DNA of 64,000 nt, taken from contig NC_133123.1 of the NCBI RefSeq assembly GCF_033568475.1, positions 58,535,522 to 58,599,521 of the forward strand. The letters are read 5' to 3'. The position numbers and the translations under genes are program-made. Numbering within the stretch: position 1 is the stretch's first letter; each line of letters begins with the position of its first letter. Positions 23,297 to 34,055 of this stretch are shown here, in pieces. This DNA is from Henckelia pumila (lineage: Eukaryota; Streptophyta; Magnoliopsida; Lamiales; Gesneriaceae). Below the pieces are notes generated by a model. That model searched no databases, was not told the origin of the DNA, and worked only from the letters and a program-made list of their open reading frames with translations.

Positions 23297-24276
23297 ATGG
23301 CTGACAAGAGTCACGGTAGTATTGGCCAGGGAGGTGTCATCATCATCGTCATCACCGCCATCATGATGATCAACATCGTCATCATGAGGGTAGACGCCGC
23401 TACTCTATAAATAAATTCATGCAAGTAGGACCGAAACCCTTGGTGGGAGGCGAGAATCCTGAACAAGTTAGAAGCTGGAAGTCTAAACTCGAGAGTACTT
23501 TTCGTGCTTTCGATTGTACTGAGGATCAGAAATTGAAAGTTCTAGAATTCGTTCTAGAGGATCGAGCACATTTTTGGTGGGATGCCAAAGTTGCTCAGGC
23601 ACATACTGAGAGAGGACAGGTGACTTGGGAGGATTTCTGTCGGGAGTTCCAGAAATTATATTTTCCTCCGGCTGTTCGCCAAGCACGATCTATGGAGTTG
23701 CTTAATCTGAGACAAGGATCAATGACTATTGATCAATATCAGCAACGATTTCTTGATCTGCTACCTTTCAGTCCTCATATCAATGAGAGTGATGCGTCAA
23801 AATATGATATCTTTCTACAAGGTTTGAATCAAGATATCTACTCTCAGGTTGTCGTCTGTGATGACCCGGTATCTTTTGAGACTTTGGTGAACCGTTGCCG
23901 TCTTGTAGAGACTAACAACAGGCAGGCACAGTTGATGATGCCAGGACAGCCTAGTGGATCTTTTGAGCCTCGAGCTCAATCTGTTGTGCAATCTGTACCT
24001 ACGTCTTCTTCTACTCCTACAACTTCATCTGGATCTCGTGGTTCACGAGGTATGTTCCGTTTTGGGAAGAAGAAGAAGAAGGAGGAGTTTTGTAGTCACT
24101 GTGGAGGGAAGCATCCTGCAGCTTCATGTCGGAGAGCTACTGGTGCTTGTTATATTTGCGGTCAGCAGGGACATCTGCGGAGAGATTGTCCTCAGCGCAT
24201 GGGTTCTGCTAGTGGATCGGGATCCCAGGTTGGATCTCAGGCTTCTACTTTTCCACGTCAGCAGCCAGCACCATAG
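23297..24276 (+). pseudogene. gypsy-2 gag, frameshifted near its start
   Basis: The natural ATG is at 23297 (MADKSHGSIGQGG). Its frame closes at about 23409, while from 23338 the adjacent frame encodes a histidine-rich tract and then the gag domain (VRSWKSKLESTFRAFDC, HFWWDAKVAQA, LLNLRQGSMTIDQYQ). A one-base loss between 23297 and 23338 explains this. Two cysteine-containing motifs follow: CSHCGGKHPAASC and the zinc knuckle CYICGQQGHLRRDC. The frame ends at TAG 24274-24276, after which pol continues in the same frame. Confidence 0.85.
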
Positions 24277-25497
24277 AGTTCTTCTGGTTATCGTCCCCAG
24301 ACTCAAGGGCAGGTGTTTGCTCTGTCTCAGGATCAGGCTACAGAGGGAAGCGATCGCATGTTGGCAGGTACCTTTCTGTTATGTGGTATTCCTGCACTTG
24401 TATTAATTGATACTGGAGCATCGCATTCCTTTATTTTTAGTCGCTTTGTTAAGAGACATAGATTATCTTATGTATCATTAGATATGGATTTAGTTGTATC
24501 TACTCCGTTGGAACAAGAGATAGTAACTAAGCGTCTAGTGATGGGTTGCCTTCAGGAGTTTGAGGGTAATGTGTTAGCAGCTAATTTGATGATATTAGCG
24601 ATGGCAGATTTTGACTGTATCTTGGGAATAGATATGCTGACTTTGTATCACGCTACTGTGGATTGTTATCAGCGTCTGGTACAGTTTCATCCGGATGAGG
24701 GTGATAGCTGGTATTTTTATGGTGAGGGTGTGCGACCTCCGATGCCACTTGTTTCGGCTCTGAAGGCATGTCATGTCTTGGAGTCAGGTGGGGAGGGCTA
24801 CCTCATCTATGCAGTTGATATGTCCACGAGTAGTACGGGTATTGATCAGTTACCGGTTGTCAGCGAGTTTCCTGATGTATTCCCTAATGAGATTCCTGGT
24901 TTTCCTCCAGTGCGAGAGGTTGAATTTGGTATTGATTTAGTACCAGGAACTACGCCTATATCCCGAGCGCCTTATCGTCTGGCACCGTCAGAGATGAGGG
25001 AATTGAAACAGCAGTTACAGGATCTGCTTGATAAGGGATATATTCGTCCGAGTGTTTTTTCGTGGGGAGCACCTATTTTATTTGTCAAGAAGAAAGATGG
25101 ATCGATGCGATTATGTATTGATTACAGACAGTTGAATCGTGTCACCATTAAGAATAAGTATCCTTTGCCGCGGATTGATGATCTATTTGATCAACTACAG
25201 GGTACTTCTGTTTACTCGAAGATAGATCTGAGATCTGGATACCACCAGATGCGGGTACGAGACTCAAATATATCTACGACTGCTTTTAGGACCAGATACG
25301 GGCATTATGAATTTCTGGTGATGCCATTCGGTTCGAATGCACCGGCAGTCTTTATGAATCTGATGAATCAGGTATTTCGAGAATATCTGGATAGATTTGT
25401 CATCGTCTTCATTGATGATATTCTTGTCTATTCTCATGACAAGGATGAGCATGCACAGCATTTGAGGATTGTTTTACAGACGTTACGAGATAAGTAG
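24277..25497 (+). pseudogene. gypsy-2 protease and reverse transcriptase
   Basis: In frame with gag after the TAG at 24274. It has the retropepsin motif [12 protein letters not shown] near 24405, the reverse transcriptase blocks ([19 protein letters not shown], [13 protein letters not shown]) and the catalytic FIDDIL near 25410. A conserved motif reads [12 protein letters not shown], one residue shorter than the usual form with a threonine before NAPAVF, so one codon has been lost. It ends at TAG 25495-25497, where relatives have a sense codon before [11 protein letters not shown]. Confidence 0.87.
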
Positions 25498-26406
25498 TTG
25501 TATGCGAAATTGAGCAAATGTGAATTTTGGCTTGATCGGGTAGTGTTTCTCGGTCATGTGATTTCTAATGAAGGGATATCTGTTGATCCTAGTAAGATAG
25601 AGGCAGTGCTGAACTGGTCTCATCCGACGACGGTTGCTGAGATTCGTAGTTTCTTGGGTCTAGCTGGATATTACCGTCGGTTCATCGAGAATTTTGCACA
25701 GTTGGCAAGGCCTTTGACACAGCTTACACGGAAAGATGTTGCCTTCATATGGTCCTCGGATTGTGAGGAGTCATTTCATGAGCTGCGTAGACGTCTTACT
25801 ACTGCACCTGTGCTAGCTCTACCTTCTGGATCAGGAGGTTATGTTGTCTATACTGATGCCTCTGGTCAGGGGTTAGGATGTGTTCTGAAACAGCATGGAC
25901 ATGTTATTGCCTATGCTTCTCGACAGTTGAATACGCATGAGAGTAATTATCCAGTACATGATCTCGAGTTAGCCTCCATTGTATTTGCACTCAAGATTTA
26001 GAGGCATTATCTTTATGGCGAGAAATTTGAGATATTCACGGATCACAAGAGTTTGAAGTAATTATTCACTCAGGCAGAGTTGAATATGCGACAGAGACGC
26101 TGGATGGATCTTCTGAAGGATTATTATTGTGAAATCAAATATCATCCAGGTTCTGTTAATCTTACTGCTGATGCCTTGAGTCGGCAGGTGAGACTTTCTG
26201 CACTTCAGACTAATGAAATATCTCATATGATTCAAGAGTGTTGTTCATTGAGTTTTACGCTCAAGCACAAGAAAGGAAGAAATGGGATTCGATTGTATAC
26301 TATTCTATCTGAGCCAGCATTGTATTCTCGGATCAGAGATGCTCAGATATCTGATGTTAAGACTCAGCGTTTGGCACATTTAGCCAATGGAGTTAATACA
26401 TCTTGA
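25498..26406 (+). pseudogene. gypsy-2 RT thumb and RNase H
   Basis: Same frame, interrupted by TAG at 25999-26001 (normally tryptophan before RHYLYGEK), TAA at 26059-26061 (inside the SLKYLFTQ block) and TGA at 26404-26406. RNase H residues are visible in [23 protein letters not shown] and the terminal DALSR. Without the three stops it is full length for the family. Confidence 0.85.
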
Positions 26407-27756
26407 TTTCATTTTCAGGCAGATGGTTTATTGTGCTTATCTAATCGAGTGGTTGTACCTAATGTTGCGGAGCTCAGGAATAATATTCTTTCTCAAGCTC
26501 ACAGGAGTCGATTATCAGTTCATCCTGGTAGCATGAAAATGTATAAGGATTTGCGAACTAGATTCTGGTGGAAAGGGATGAAGCGAAGTGTGTATCAATT
26601 TGTTTCGAGATGTTTGGTTTTTCAACAGGTCAAGGCTGAACATCGATGACCAGGTGGATTACTGCAGAATCTTGAGATTCCCGAATGGAAGTGGGAGCAC
26701 GTGACTATGGACTTTGTTACCCACTTGCCTATGACGTCACGTCAGTGTGATGCTATCTGGGTTGTTGTTGACTGTTTGACGAAATCAGCACACTTTATTC
26801 CTTATAACCGGGAGTATTCTTATGATCGCATGGCACGTTTATACATCCAGGAGATAGTGCGATTGCGTGGGATTCCAGTGAGCATAGTTAGTGATAGAGA
26901 CCCGCGATTTACCTCACGTTTTTGGGGTAGTTTTTAGGAGGCGATGGGTACCACTCTGAGTTTGAGCACTGCATATCATCCGGAGACTGACGGGCAGTCA
27001 GAGCGGAAGATTCGTACACTGGAGGATATGCTACGTTCTTCTGTCATGGATTTTGGCTTATCTTGGCAGGATCAGTTACCTTTGATCGAATTTGCCTACA
27101 ATAACAGTTATCATTGTAGTATCGATATGGCACCTTTCGAGGCATTGTACGGTCGACGGTGTCGTACTCCGTTATTCTGGGATGAAGTCGGGGAACGACA
27201 AGTCGAGGGTCCTAAATTGGTGCAGCAGATTGTAGACAAGGTAGATTTGATCAAGCATAGGATCAAAGTTGCTCAAGATAGACAAGCCAGTTATGCTAAT
27301 ATTCGCCGCAGGCCACTTCAGTTTGAGCCTGGTGAATATGTGTTCCTTCGAGTATCACCTTTCAGGAAGGTGATGAGATTCGGCGTGAAATGCAAGTTGT
27401 CTCCTCGTTTCATTGGGCCTTTCCAGATACTGGAGAAGATTGGAGATGTTGCATATCGTTTGGCTTTACCGCCAAATCTTTCCAGTATACATAATGTTTT
27501 TCATGTGTCGTTGCTTCGACAGTACATAGCTGATGAATCTCATGTGATTCAGTCTACTGATATTCAGCTAGAGCCAGATCTGTCTTTTGTTGAACGACCA
27601 ATCCGTATCCTAGATAGGAAGGAGAAAGTTCTTCGGAACAAGACTATACCACTTGTGATGGTACAGTGGCAGCGCCGAGGCGTTGAAGAAGCAACTTGGA
27701 AAACTGAGAGTCGTATGCAAGCGGAATATCCTGAGTTGTTAGCTTTGTATTTTTGA
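26407..27756 (+). pseudogene. gypsy-2 integrase and chromodomain-like C-terminus
   Basis: Interrupted by TGA 26647-26649 and TAG 26935-26937; it ends naturally at TGA 27754-27756. The zinc finger has its two histidines, but its second CxxC cysteine is phenylalanine (RCLVFQQV; relatives have CLTCQQV). The catalytic core is visible ([27 protein letters not shown]), then a GPFQIL region and a C-terminal VQWQRRGVEEATW segment resembling the chromovirus chromodomain. Confidence 0.86.
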
Positions 27757-27862
27757 TTTATCATGTAAGATGTAATTACAGTTATTGTAATAAAACGTGG
27801 TTTGATATTTCATATTGTTATCTTGATTTGTATTTAGATGTTATTTCGCGGACGAAATATCT

Positions 27863-27876
27863 AAAGGTGAGGAGAA
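27863..27876 (+). promoter_or_regulatory. polypurine tract of gypsy-2
   Basis: AAAGGTGAGGAGAA immediately precedes the TGTAGTAACCC start of the 3' LTR. Confidence 0.85.
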
Positions 27877-29344
27877 TGTAGTAACCCAGATTTTATTTTA
27901 AGATAATAATATGATAAACATGATTAAGGGTTGGTAATTAATCAATTTCGAAGTGTTATTGGACTTCGCAAGAGAATATGGGCTTTTGAATTTGGGCCAG
28001 ATCGGAAGCTCCGAACCCAGATCGGAAGTTCCAATCCCAGCCACTTTGGAACCTGATCGGAAGCACAGAGATCGGAAGCTCCGATCCTGGAACGGAAGTT
28101 CCGATCTCCAGCAGCCAGCGATGCTCGATGACTAAGCCACGAATTTTGACAAGTGTTGATCAAAGGCGAGATCGGAAGCTCCGATCGCCCGATCGGACGT
28201 TCCGATCCCGACGTGTCACACATGCATGCAGTGAGCTGGATCGGAAGCTCCGATCCTGAAATCGGAAGTTCCGATCCTGGCCGGGAATTTTGCCTATAAA
28301 TAGGGCTTCTCAGATTCATTTCTAAATACGAATTCCCGAGTTTCTTTCTTCAGTTATATAGTGTGAGATATACACTTGAGGGCCCTATCGGTTATAATAG
28401 AGGTTCTGGAATAACCAAGGTGTGGTTATAGTCATCCAGGACTAGTGACTCCAAAGGGCTAACTACGGACAAAGGTATGGTCCGGGAATCTATTTAATTT
28501 TTGGGAGTACTTATTAGCTTAGTTAAGGCTTATAGAATTTATGTAGTGATACGGTGAACTTTTGAATATAGGCTTGGAACCTAGGATCCTACTATATTTG
28601 AACTAGCCTAGAGGTACGTACACATTGACTGATATTGCCAGCGAGTATACATGTTTATATGTTGCATTTATTTGGCATTATTATATGGCATGATATATGA
28701 TTTACCGCTTTCTATATTCGTATGTCATGTGCATATACACGTTGAGCCTATACCTTCTTATACCTGACTATAGAGCCGCTCAGCTCTATATTCGATAGTC
28801 TGTCACTGAGAGTACCGCGACGGCAGGGGCATTTATGTCTGTCTACTCTGGTGTACTAGACGAGTGCGGTTGCACCCAGAGGTTGATCCGTGCGGTGGCA
28901 GCAATCATATGGCGCCGGTTCTGAGCATGTTTTTTCAGATGACCCTGTACCAGTCATCATGTTGCATGCATTATATACATATGTTTACTCATGTCTATGT
29001 ACTGGGCGTTAGCGCTCACGTCCTAGTTGTTATCTTGGACACCCTATTCCAAGGGGCAGGTAGCAGGATGGACGGAGCTGGTAGTTCAAGGCAGGACTAG
29101 GGAGCAGGAGCTTTGAGGATTTTACTATACAGCAGGATTCGATATAGCTGTATAATGTTTACTGTTTAAGGTTTCGATTTGGTTGTATCACTACAGATTT
29201 AAGCCTGGATTTTATTACTAAGCTGATATGTATTTTATGGTTTTGTTTCCGCATGTTTTACTCTGTTAAGTTATTTTACTATACTAAGTTTAATGCATGT
29301 TATTAGTTGCCAGTTAATAGGTGATACCATGCAGGGTCACTACA
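27877..29344 (+). repeat. gypsy-2 3' LTR (1468 bp)
   Basis: Matches the 5' LTR end to end, including the palindrome array and the TATA box. It is followed by the TGTGT target duplication (29345-29349). Confidence 0.95.
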
Positions 29345-29693
29345 TGTGTACTCTCGTCTCGCGCTGGAGCGCGAAAAACCCACGCTGGAGCGGTCAAATT
29401 TCTGTCCAAAAAGTGTCAAGTCATATTATTCGCGCGAGCGCGAGATTCCTCCGCTGGGGCGCGAGCTTATTTCTCCAAATTCTTGCTCGTACATTTTCTT
29501 TGCTTTTCCAAGGCTTAAATTCACTTTAATGACAATAAAACTCCCTCCGAAACGAATTCCAAATGTACCATCTTGATTGCCATGCTTTCCAACTTGATTG
29601 TCATGGATCCCAAATCCTTCTAATCACGCTGGAAAATTACGGAGTAATTCTTGGAACAATATGAATCTTAGAGCGCCGCTGAGATTCATATCA
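29345..29693 (-). repeat. element X, right LTR, part 2
   Basis: Continues the X LTR after the gypsy-2 insertion and matches 18342-18706, including the GC-rich palindrome cluster (29355-29467). It ends with an intact GATTCATATCA at 29693. Together with 21183-21727 this gives an LTR of about 889 bp. Confidence 0.82.
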
Positions 29694-30456
29694 ATGTGGA
29701 TGAAGCTCAATGCCCATCCAAAGGATGTTAAACTATGGTATGATTTTGGATCCCTTGCCTCGGTCTATACCACCTCACCAGGTTTTTCGAAAATAGCATT
29801 ATTACCAAAATGGATCCAGGAAGAAGTACATGAAACATGGGAAAATAATAATTATTTATCCAGAGGATATTCTTGAACCATACTTCTTCAGTACAGCCCC
29901 AGATCCAGCTGGAAAAGGTTCACATGAAGCCTTTCATTTCATCAAACGTAGGAGGCCGGAGGTAAATGCTCAGAAATTTATTAAGGATATCCAGCAAAAG
30001 AAATGCCCGTGGTTGCCACATTTAGTGAAGAAGAGATCTCTACCAGGAGATCATGGGGAATATGGGTCTGTCTTATATAGATGGACAAAATCAAGTTTTC
30101 GTTCAAATTTTATCAAAAATTCAGTTAACGGATCTTTCTTATTAAACACGATGACAAGAAAAACTACAGGATTTGCAGAAGAAGAATTTGAAAAGAAAAG
30201 AAATCTTCAGTGGAACAGCAAGCTGTCGGAGAGTAAAGAAACTCACCGAAAATTTTGCAACATGGCTCACGTCAGAAGATTGATAGAAAAAATATGCACA
30301 GATTGCCCGAACCAAAAGGAGCCAGAATTCAGGAAAGGTTTTCGACCAAGATCTGACCGAAAACATGTTCCAAAAACAAATCCAAATGGGGAAGGACAAC
30401 ACAAAAAGTATTTTTCTCGAGGACCTCAAAAGCCAAAGATTCTCCCACAAAAATAA
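29694..30456 (+). pseudogene. unidentified broken ORF, possible endogenous pararetrovirus gene
   Basis: Starts abruptly at the element X LTR end. Two overlapping frames (to 29876, and 29830-30456) read as one basic, aromatic-rich protein of roughly 250 codons with a frame change near 29840-29860, so a gene has been broken there. The C-terminal third is lysine, arginine and proline rich. It does not resemble the gag or pol of the other elements here. It is followed within 165 bp by a strong TATA box and then a polyA signal, the arrangement of the last gene and pregenomic promoter of Caulimoviridae. I could not assign a known protein family. The alternative is an unrelated retroelement or host pseudogene. 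Confidence 0.35.
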
Positions 30457-30617
30457 AATAAAACATGTGACCCAACCTCCATTAGATGAGTTGGACCACT
30501 CAGGACCACCCGACTAAAGATGTTGCCAGAAATAATTCAGCAGAACAACTGGCCAACAATAATATAAGGAGTCATCCACAAGTTTGAAGTTCGAATTTCA
30601 AATCCGAGAGAGACTCC

Positions 30618-30805
30618 TATAAATACCAAGCAGAAGGAAGACGAAAGAATCAATCATTATCTTCATTTTTATTCAAAATAAATTTGTAATATTTTCTTTC
30701 AAGTTTATGTTTGTTGTATTTTTCGCTACTATAATTATCTAAACCAGTAATCTCCTCCTCTATAGGAGGTTACTAATATAATAATATTTAGTATCTCTAA
30801 ATAAA
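30618..30805 (+). promoter_or_regulatory. TATA box with downstream polyA signal, pararetrovirus-like
   Basis: TATAAATAC (30618-30626) is followed by a purine-rich then AT-rich leader with TTTGTAATATTTTC and an AATAAA at 30800-30805. A promoter with a polyadenylation signal about 180 bp downstream is typical of plant pararetroviral pregenomic RNA, where the same signal is bypassed at the 5' end and used at the 3' end. This is suggestive only. Confidence 0.35.
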
Positions 30806-30839
30806 ATTCCAGGCCGTTACCCCTCTCATGTTGATTTCA

Positions 30840-31950
30840 TTTACAAATTTAGTTTATTACTGTACTCCTTGAGATAGAAAACAAGACAAAGCTGTATTAG
30901 GTGTTGTTGAAGGAATCCACGACAAGAACCATCGATTGTGACTATGTGGATAGACCGTGAGGAATAGTCTGTAAAACCCGATGGATACAATCCGACGGCA
31001 TTTTGGTAAAAAATGTAATAAACTAATTATTTTACGAAATCATGTTGAACTAGAATAAAAAATTTGAAACAAGGGTAAAATTAAAATTTTAAACTAAAAT
31101 GAAACAACCCTAAAAATGAAGGATTATTTTAGGCATTTTCAAACAAAAAAGATTGAATATTCAGGAAATATGTGAAATAAAGGGGACCAAAATGGGTTTA
31201 TTCCCTGTTATTTTTTGGATTGATGGATATTTTCCATCTTGGTCATTAATGCAGGATGTGGTTAATTTTGAAAAATTTATAATGAATATATTTTCTTTTT
31301 TGTTAAAAAAAAAATCATTCCAGTGCTAGCTATTTGTCATCAGTTTGCATAAATTTAAGTGAGTTGAATGTAGCAAAATGTTTTTCGATATAGTCCAGAC
31401 CCTATACGATAAATATCTGAGCTATATATCTATATATCTCATACTCCCGATTAACATGACCCATTTATAAGAAAAACTCCTATGAGAAATTTTCGTGGAC
31501 CAATTTTATGAGATGAATTTTTGAATTGGCCTGACCATGAAAAGTTTTATTTTTTATGCCCAAATTTTTATTTTTTCATTGAAAATGTCATTTTTTTTTG
31601 TTCATTATATTATGAAAAAATATTGTGTAACATATGTTGATTTGAAGGAAAAGTATTTGAGGCATGCATAACATTACCTTTGATGTCCAAAATATTATTT
31701 TCACTCCAAAAACATTGTATGTTTTGCTAGTTATGTCATGAATAAATACTGTATAATACATGTTATTTTGAGTAAAAAGTATTACTTTTTTTCGTCAAAA
31801 GTATATTGTGAAAAATATGTCGATTTGAACAAAAAAATAGTATTTTTTATGCAAAATTATTACTTTTCATTGCAAATATAACGTCAAATAATCAACCATC
31901 CGACAAAGGAAAAACTAAAATTATAAAGAGAAACATCTATTGCAGTGAGA
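30840..31950. other. AT-rich intergenic sequence
   Basis: No coding frame, RNA gene or clear repeat boundary is visible. There are homopolymer runs (A and T) near 31300 and 31600, and loosely repeated TATTGTGTAACATATGTTGA-like words around 31620-31830. Confidence 0.5.
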
Positions 31951-31954
31951 CTAA

Positions 31955-32102
31955 GGTAATGTTTGCAACCTCTAAAAATAAGTGATTATGGATTTTTTTT
32001 CTTAAGGTAATGTTTGCAATCTCTAAAAATAAGTGATTATTGATTTTTTATTAAAAAAAAAATATCTATAATCACTTATTTTTAGAAGTTGCAAACACTA
32101 CC
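31955..32102. mobile_element. foldback MITE, TAA duplication (PIF/Harbinger type)
   Basis: Left end GGTAATGTTTGCAACC and right end (reverse strand) GGTAGTGTTTGCAACT continue as inverted repeats of about 34 bp, with TAA on both sides (31952-31954 and 32103-32105). A second copy of the left end begins at 32006, also preceded by TAA, so a 51-bp segment has been duplicated in tandem. There is no coding capacity. TAA duplications and the GTTTGCAA end suggest the PIF/Harbinger superfamily. Confidence 0.7.
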
Positions 32103-32943
32103 TAAAATTGATCATTTGGAGCAGTGGGCCACGGCTCCGTCGTACCGAAAGCAAACCATGATCACTAAGCCCAACTGCTTAATGTCATCTCCGAGGCTAA
32201 AAGAAAGAGTCGAGCTTAAAAAAAACATGCAAAAGTTTTGGATATTATATGTTATATCGGGAGAAATATTTTCGATATATTTGCACGTGATGATCTGCTT
32301 ATCAACTCACTCACGGGCGGAGCTTGTATAGGCCAAATGTGGATAGCTACCCACCAGGGTTTTAAAAAAAAAGTTGGGGAAAAAACCTAATGTACCGAAT
32401 TAGTATAAATAGACTTCACAAATATAGGAAACGTTCATGGAGAAAAAGGCCTCAAATGCTCTCAAGGCTTGATCGTTTCAAATTTTTTTGACAATCACAT
32501 CATAGAAACAACCTATCAAAATGAGAACAAAAGAACATAAATTTTTCTAATGATTTAATTAGGAATTAAAAATAAAATCATGACATAGATTTATTTTATA
32601 GTTCAAATAAATTTAGAAAACAATAAAACTATGCCGAAATACATTTATTTTATATGATTTGTAAAAGAAAAAAACAATTGCAAAATCATGTAATGCATGC
32701 AAAGGATCGTCATTAGTTTTAAGATTGATTGAGTGGCACATGTGCACAACAACATAGATATTAAATTCTGTGATGTTTTATGTTGAACAAAGAAAGAACA
32801 AATTAAAAGAACCAACTAGGTATCATATATCAAATTACATAGAGTACAAACGTCTCAATAAATAAGGCGAAAATGAAGAATATTTAAAATTCTTTTAACA
32901 ACTAACTATTGATCAAGAGAGAACTGTCACAAAGATTAGGATT

Positions 32944-33233
32944 GAGAAATAAAGTTATACAACCCACAGGGGCATAGGCGAGTTGGTAAGGCCTGAGGTG
33001 ACGTGGGAAGAAATTCCCCAGCGTTGCGGGTTCGGTCCTCGTGTGGAGCATATTCCTTATTAAAATATTTGGGGGTATGCTCTGGGGGTTGGACCATGTT
33101 GTTTCCTCCCTCAGGTCCCTGCCTACTCGTGCACATCCCTCGATCCGCATGAGCCAATGGGCCTCTGACTCATGTGAGATGGGGTCCCCTTCAGGGTCAA
33201 CCCTTTTTAAAAAGAGAAATAAAGTTATACAAC
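32944..33233 (+). mobile_element. tRNA-derived SINE with perfect 20-bp target duplication
   Basis: The body (32964-33213, 250 bp) starts CCACAGGGGCATAGGCGAG. It has RNA polymerase III box A (TAGGCGAGTTGG, 32975-32986) and box B (GGTTCGGTCCT, 33029-33039) at tRNA-like spacing and ends in TTTTTAAAAA. It is flanked by identical 20-bp direct repeats at 32944-32963 and 33214-33233 (beginning GAGAAATAAAG). It carries no protein gene and would depend on a LINE reverse transcriptase. The undamaged duplication indicates a recent insertion. It lies about 300 bp from the 3' end of the SAUR gene. Confidence 0.9.
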
Positions 33234-33539
33234 TTTTTCCACATAGTTAGAACATGGACAATTTTTTAAAGAACAAATTGTAAGGTAATTTTTCTGTGAT
33301 GTTAAGATAATAAAATTATATTTTATTTTCTGCATTATTGATTTATGATTACAGTATATCGTTTCCTACAATATTTTGAACTGAAGTCGATCTGAGCTCT
33401 ACCCTTGATCTCAATTTTTTTGATTTTCAAACGTAATGATCGACCGATCATCCACACAAAAATTGCATTGAGATTTTTTATCTCGGTGTAACATAGAATC
33501 ACCGCAAACGTCACAAGGAATAGGCAGCTAGCTAGCCCA

Positions 33540-33941
33540 TCAAATATTGTACAAATAGGCATAAAGCAACGGTCGAGATTCGCGTAAGAGACCAAAATCC
33601 TGCTGGCTCCTGATGCTCCCACGGCAGCTTCTCTTCAAGCCAGACTCGGCTCGGGACACGAACCAGAGTATTTCCTCGAACACCGACTCGTCGCAAGGAA
33701 TAGCCAGTGGCCCGGACTGGTGGGCGAATCCGTACTCCTCCTCCGCCTCACTCAACAACTGCTTAAAGATCGGGTGGTTCAGGTACGTCGTGCGAACCAC
33801 GAACCTCGTGCAGTTGCTACCCACGCACATAGCCACGTGCCCCGGCGGCACATCCGCCCGGAACGTCGTCGTTTTTTTCCGCCATGCACACAGCATCTGA
33901 TGGATTCGGACAATGTGTCCAAGTTTAGTATATTTTCCCAT
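33540..33941 (-). CDS. SAUR family auxin-responsive protein
   Basis: Single-exon frame of 133 codons starting at ATG 33941 (MGKYTKLGHIVRIHQML). Residues about 29-95 form the SAUR core: DVPPGHVAMCVG, RFVVRTTYLNHPIF, LLSEAEEEYGF and GPLAIPCDESVFEEIL. The C-terminus has the GLLRESRPLL end common in one SAUR subgroup. SAURs are small auxin-induced proteins, many of which promote cell expansion by inhibiting PP2C.D phosphatases at the plasma membrane; the particular role of this one is not known. Lack of introns and size fit the family. TA-rich sequence upstream on its strand (34060-34094) could hold the TATA box. It appears intact. Confidence 0.92.
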   Translation of the reverse strand: MGKYTKLGHIVRIHQMLCAWRKKTTTFRADVPPGHVAMCVGSNCTRFVVRTTYLNHPIFKQLLSEAEEEYGFAHQSGPLAIPCDESVFEEILWFVSRAESGLKRSCRGSIRSQQDFGLLRESRPLLYAYLYNI

Positions 33942-34055
33942 TGAGAGTTATATATGGAGGCTGTGCGTACGTGCTTCAATATAATGTTGCTAGCGATCGA
34001 GTGAGACCGCCCAACTGAAGAAATTACGGGGTTTGTTATAATTTCGAGTCAGCAT

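Larger units (their letters stand above)
21728..29344 (+). mobile_element. gypsy-2: complete but mutated chromovirus with TGTGT duplication
   Basis: A structurally complete LTR retrotransposon of 7617 bp. LTRs of 1467 and 1468 bp start TGTA(A/G)TAACCCA and end GTCACTACA. It has an initiator tRNA-Met primer binding site, gag, pol in protease-RT-RNase H-integrase order with a chromodomain-like end, and a polypurine tract. It is flanked by the 5-bp duplication TGTGT. The LTRs differ at roughly 30 positions by eye, so it is older than gypsy-1. Coding capacity is lost through one frameshift near the gag start and seven in-frame stops. Confidence 0.95.
15178..29693 (-). mobile_element. element X: tandem LTR-internal-LTR-internal-LTR array
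   Basis: Three copies of a roughly 0.9-kb LTR separate two internal regions of nearly equal size (2467 and 2476 bp). The LTR starts TGATATGAATC and ends GATTCATATCA, a perfect 11-bp inverted pair. Each internal region has a minus-strand primer-binding-like site next to the LTR start and a purine-rich AAGGAG tract at its other end. Only short remnants of gag, protease/RT linker and integrase remain, so X is a degenerate non-autonomous Ty3/gypsy derivative. The array is interrupted by gypsy-2 (21728-29344) and its left LTR is cut by gypsy-1. Confidence 0.8.

Noticed and set aside
24274..24276. TAG between gag and pol of gypsy-2 as a programmed readthrough site
   Set aside because: Gag and pol are in one frame, so readthrough is conceivable, but six more in-frame stops occur downstream and this one looks like the same decay.
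32975..33040. Possible tRNA gene
   Set aside because: Box A and box B are present, but the sequence does not close into a tRNA acceptor stem, and the 250-bp body with flanking duplications shows a SINE.
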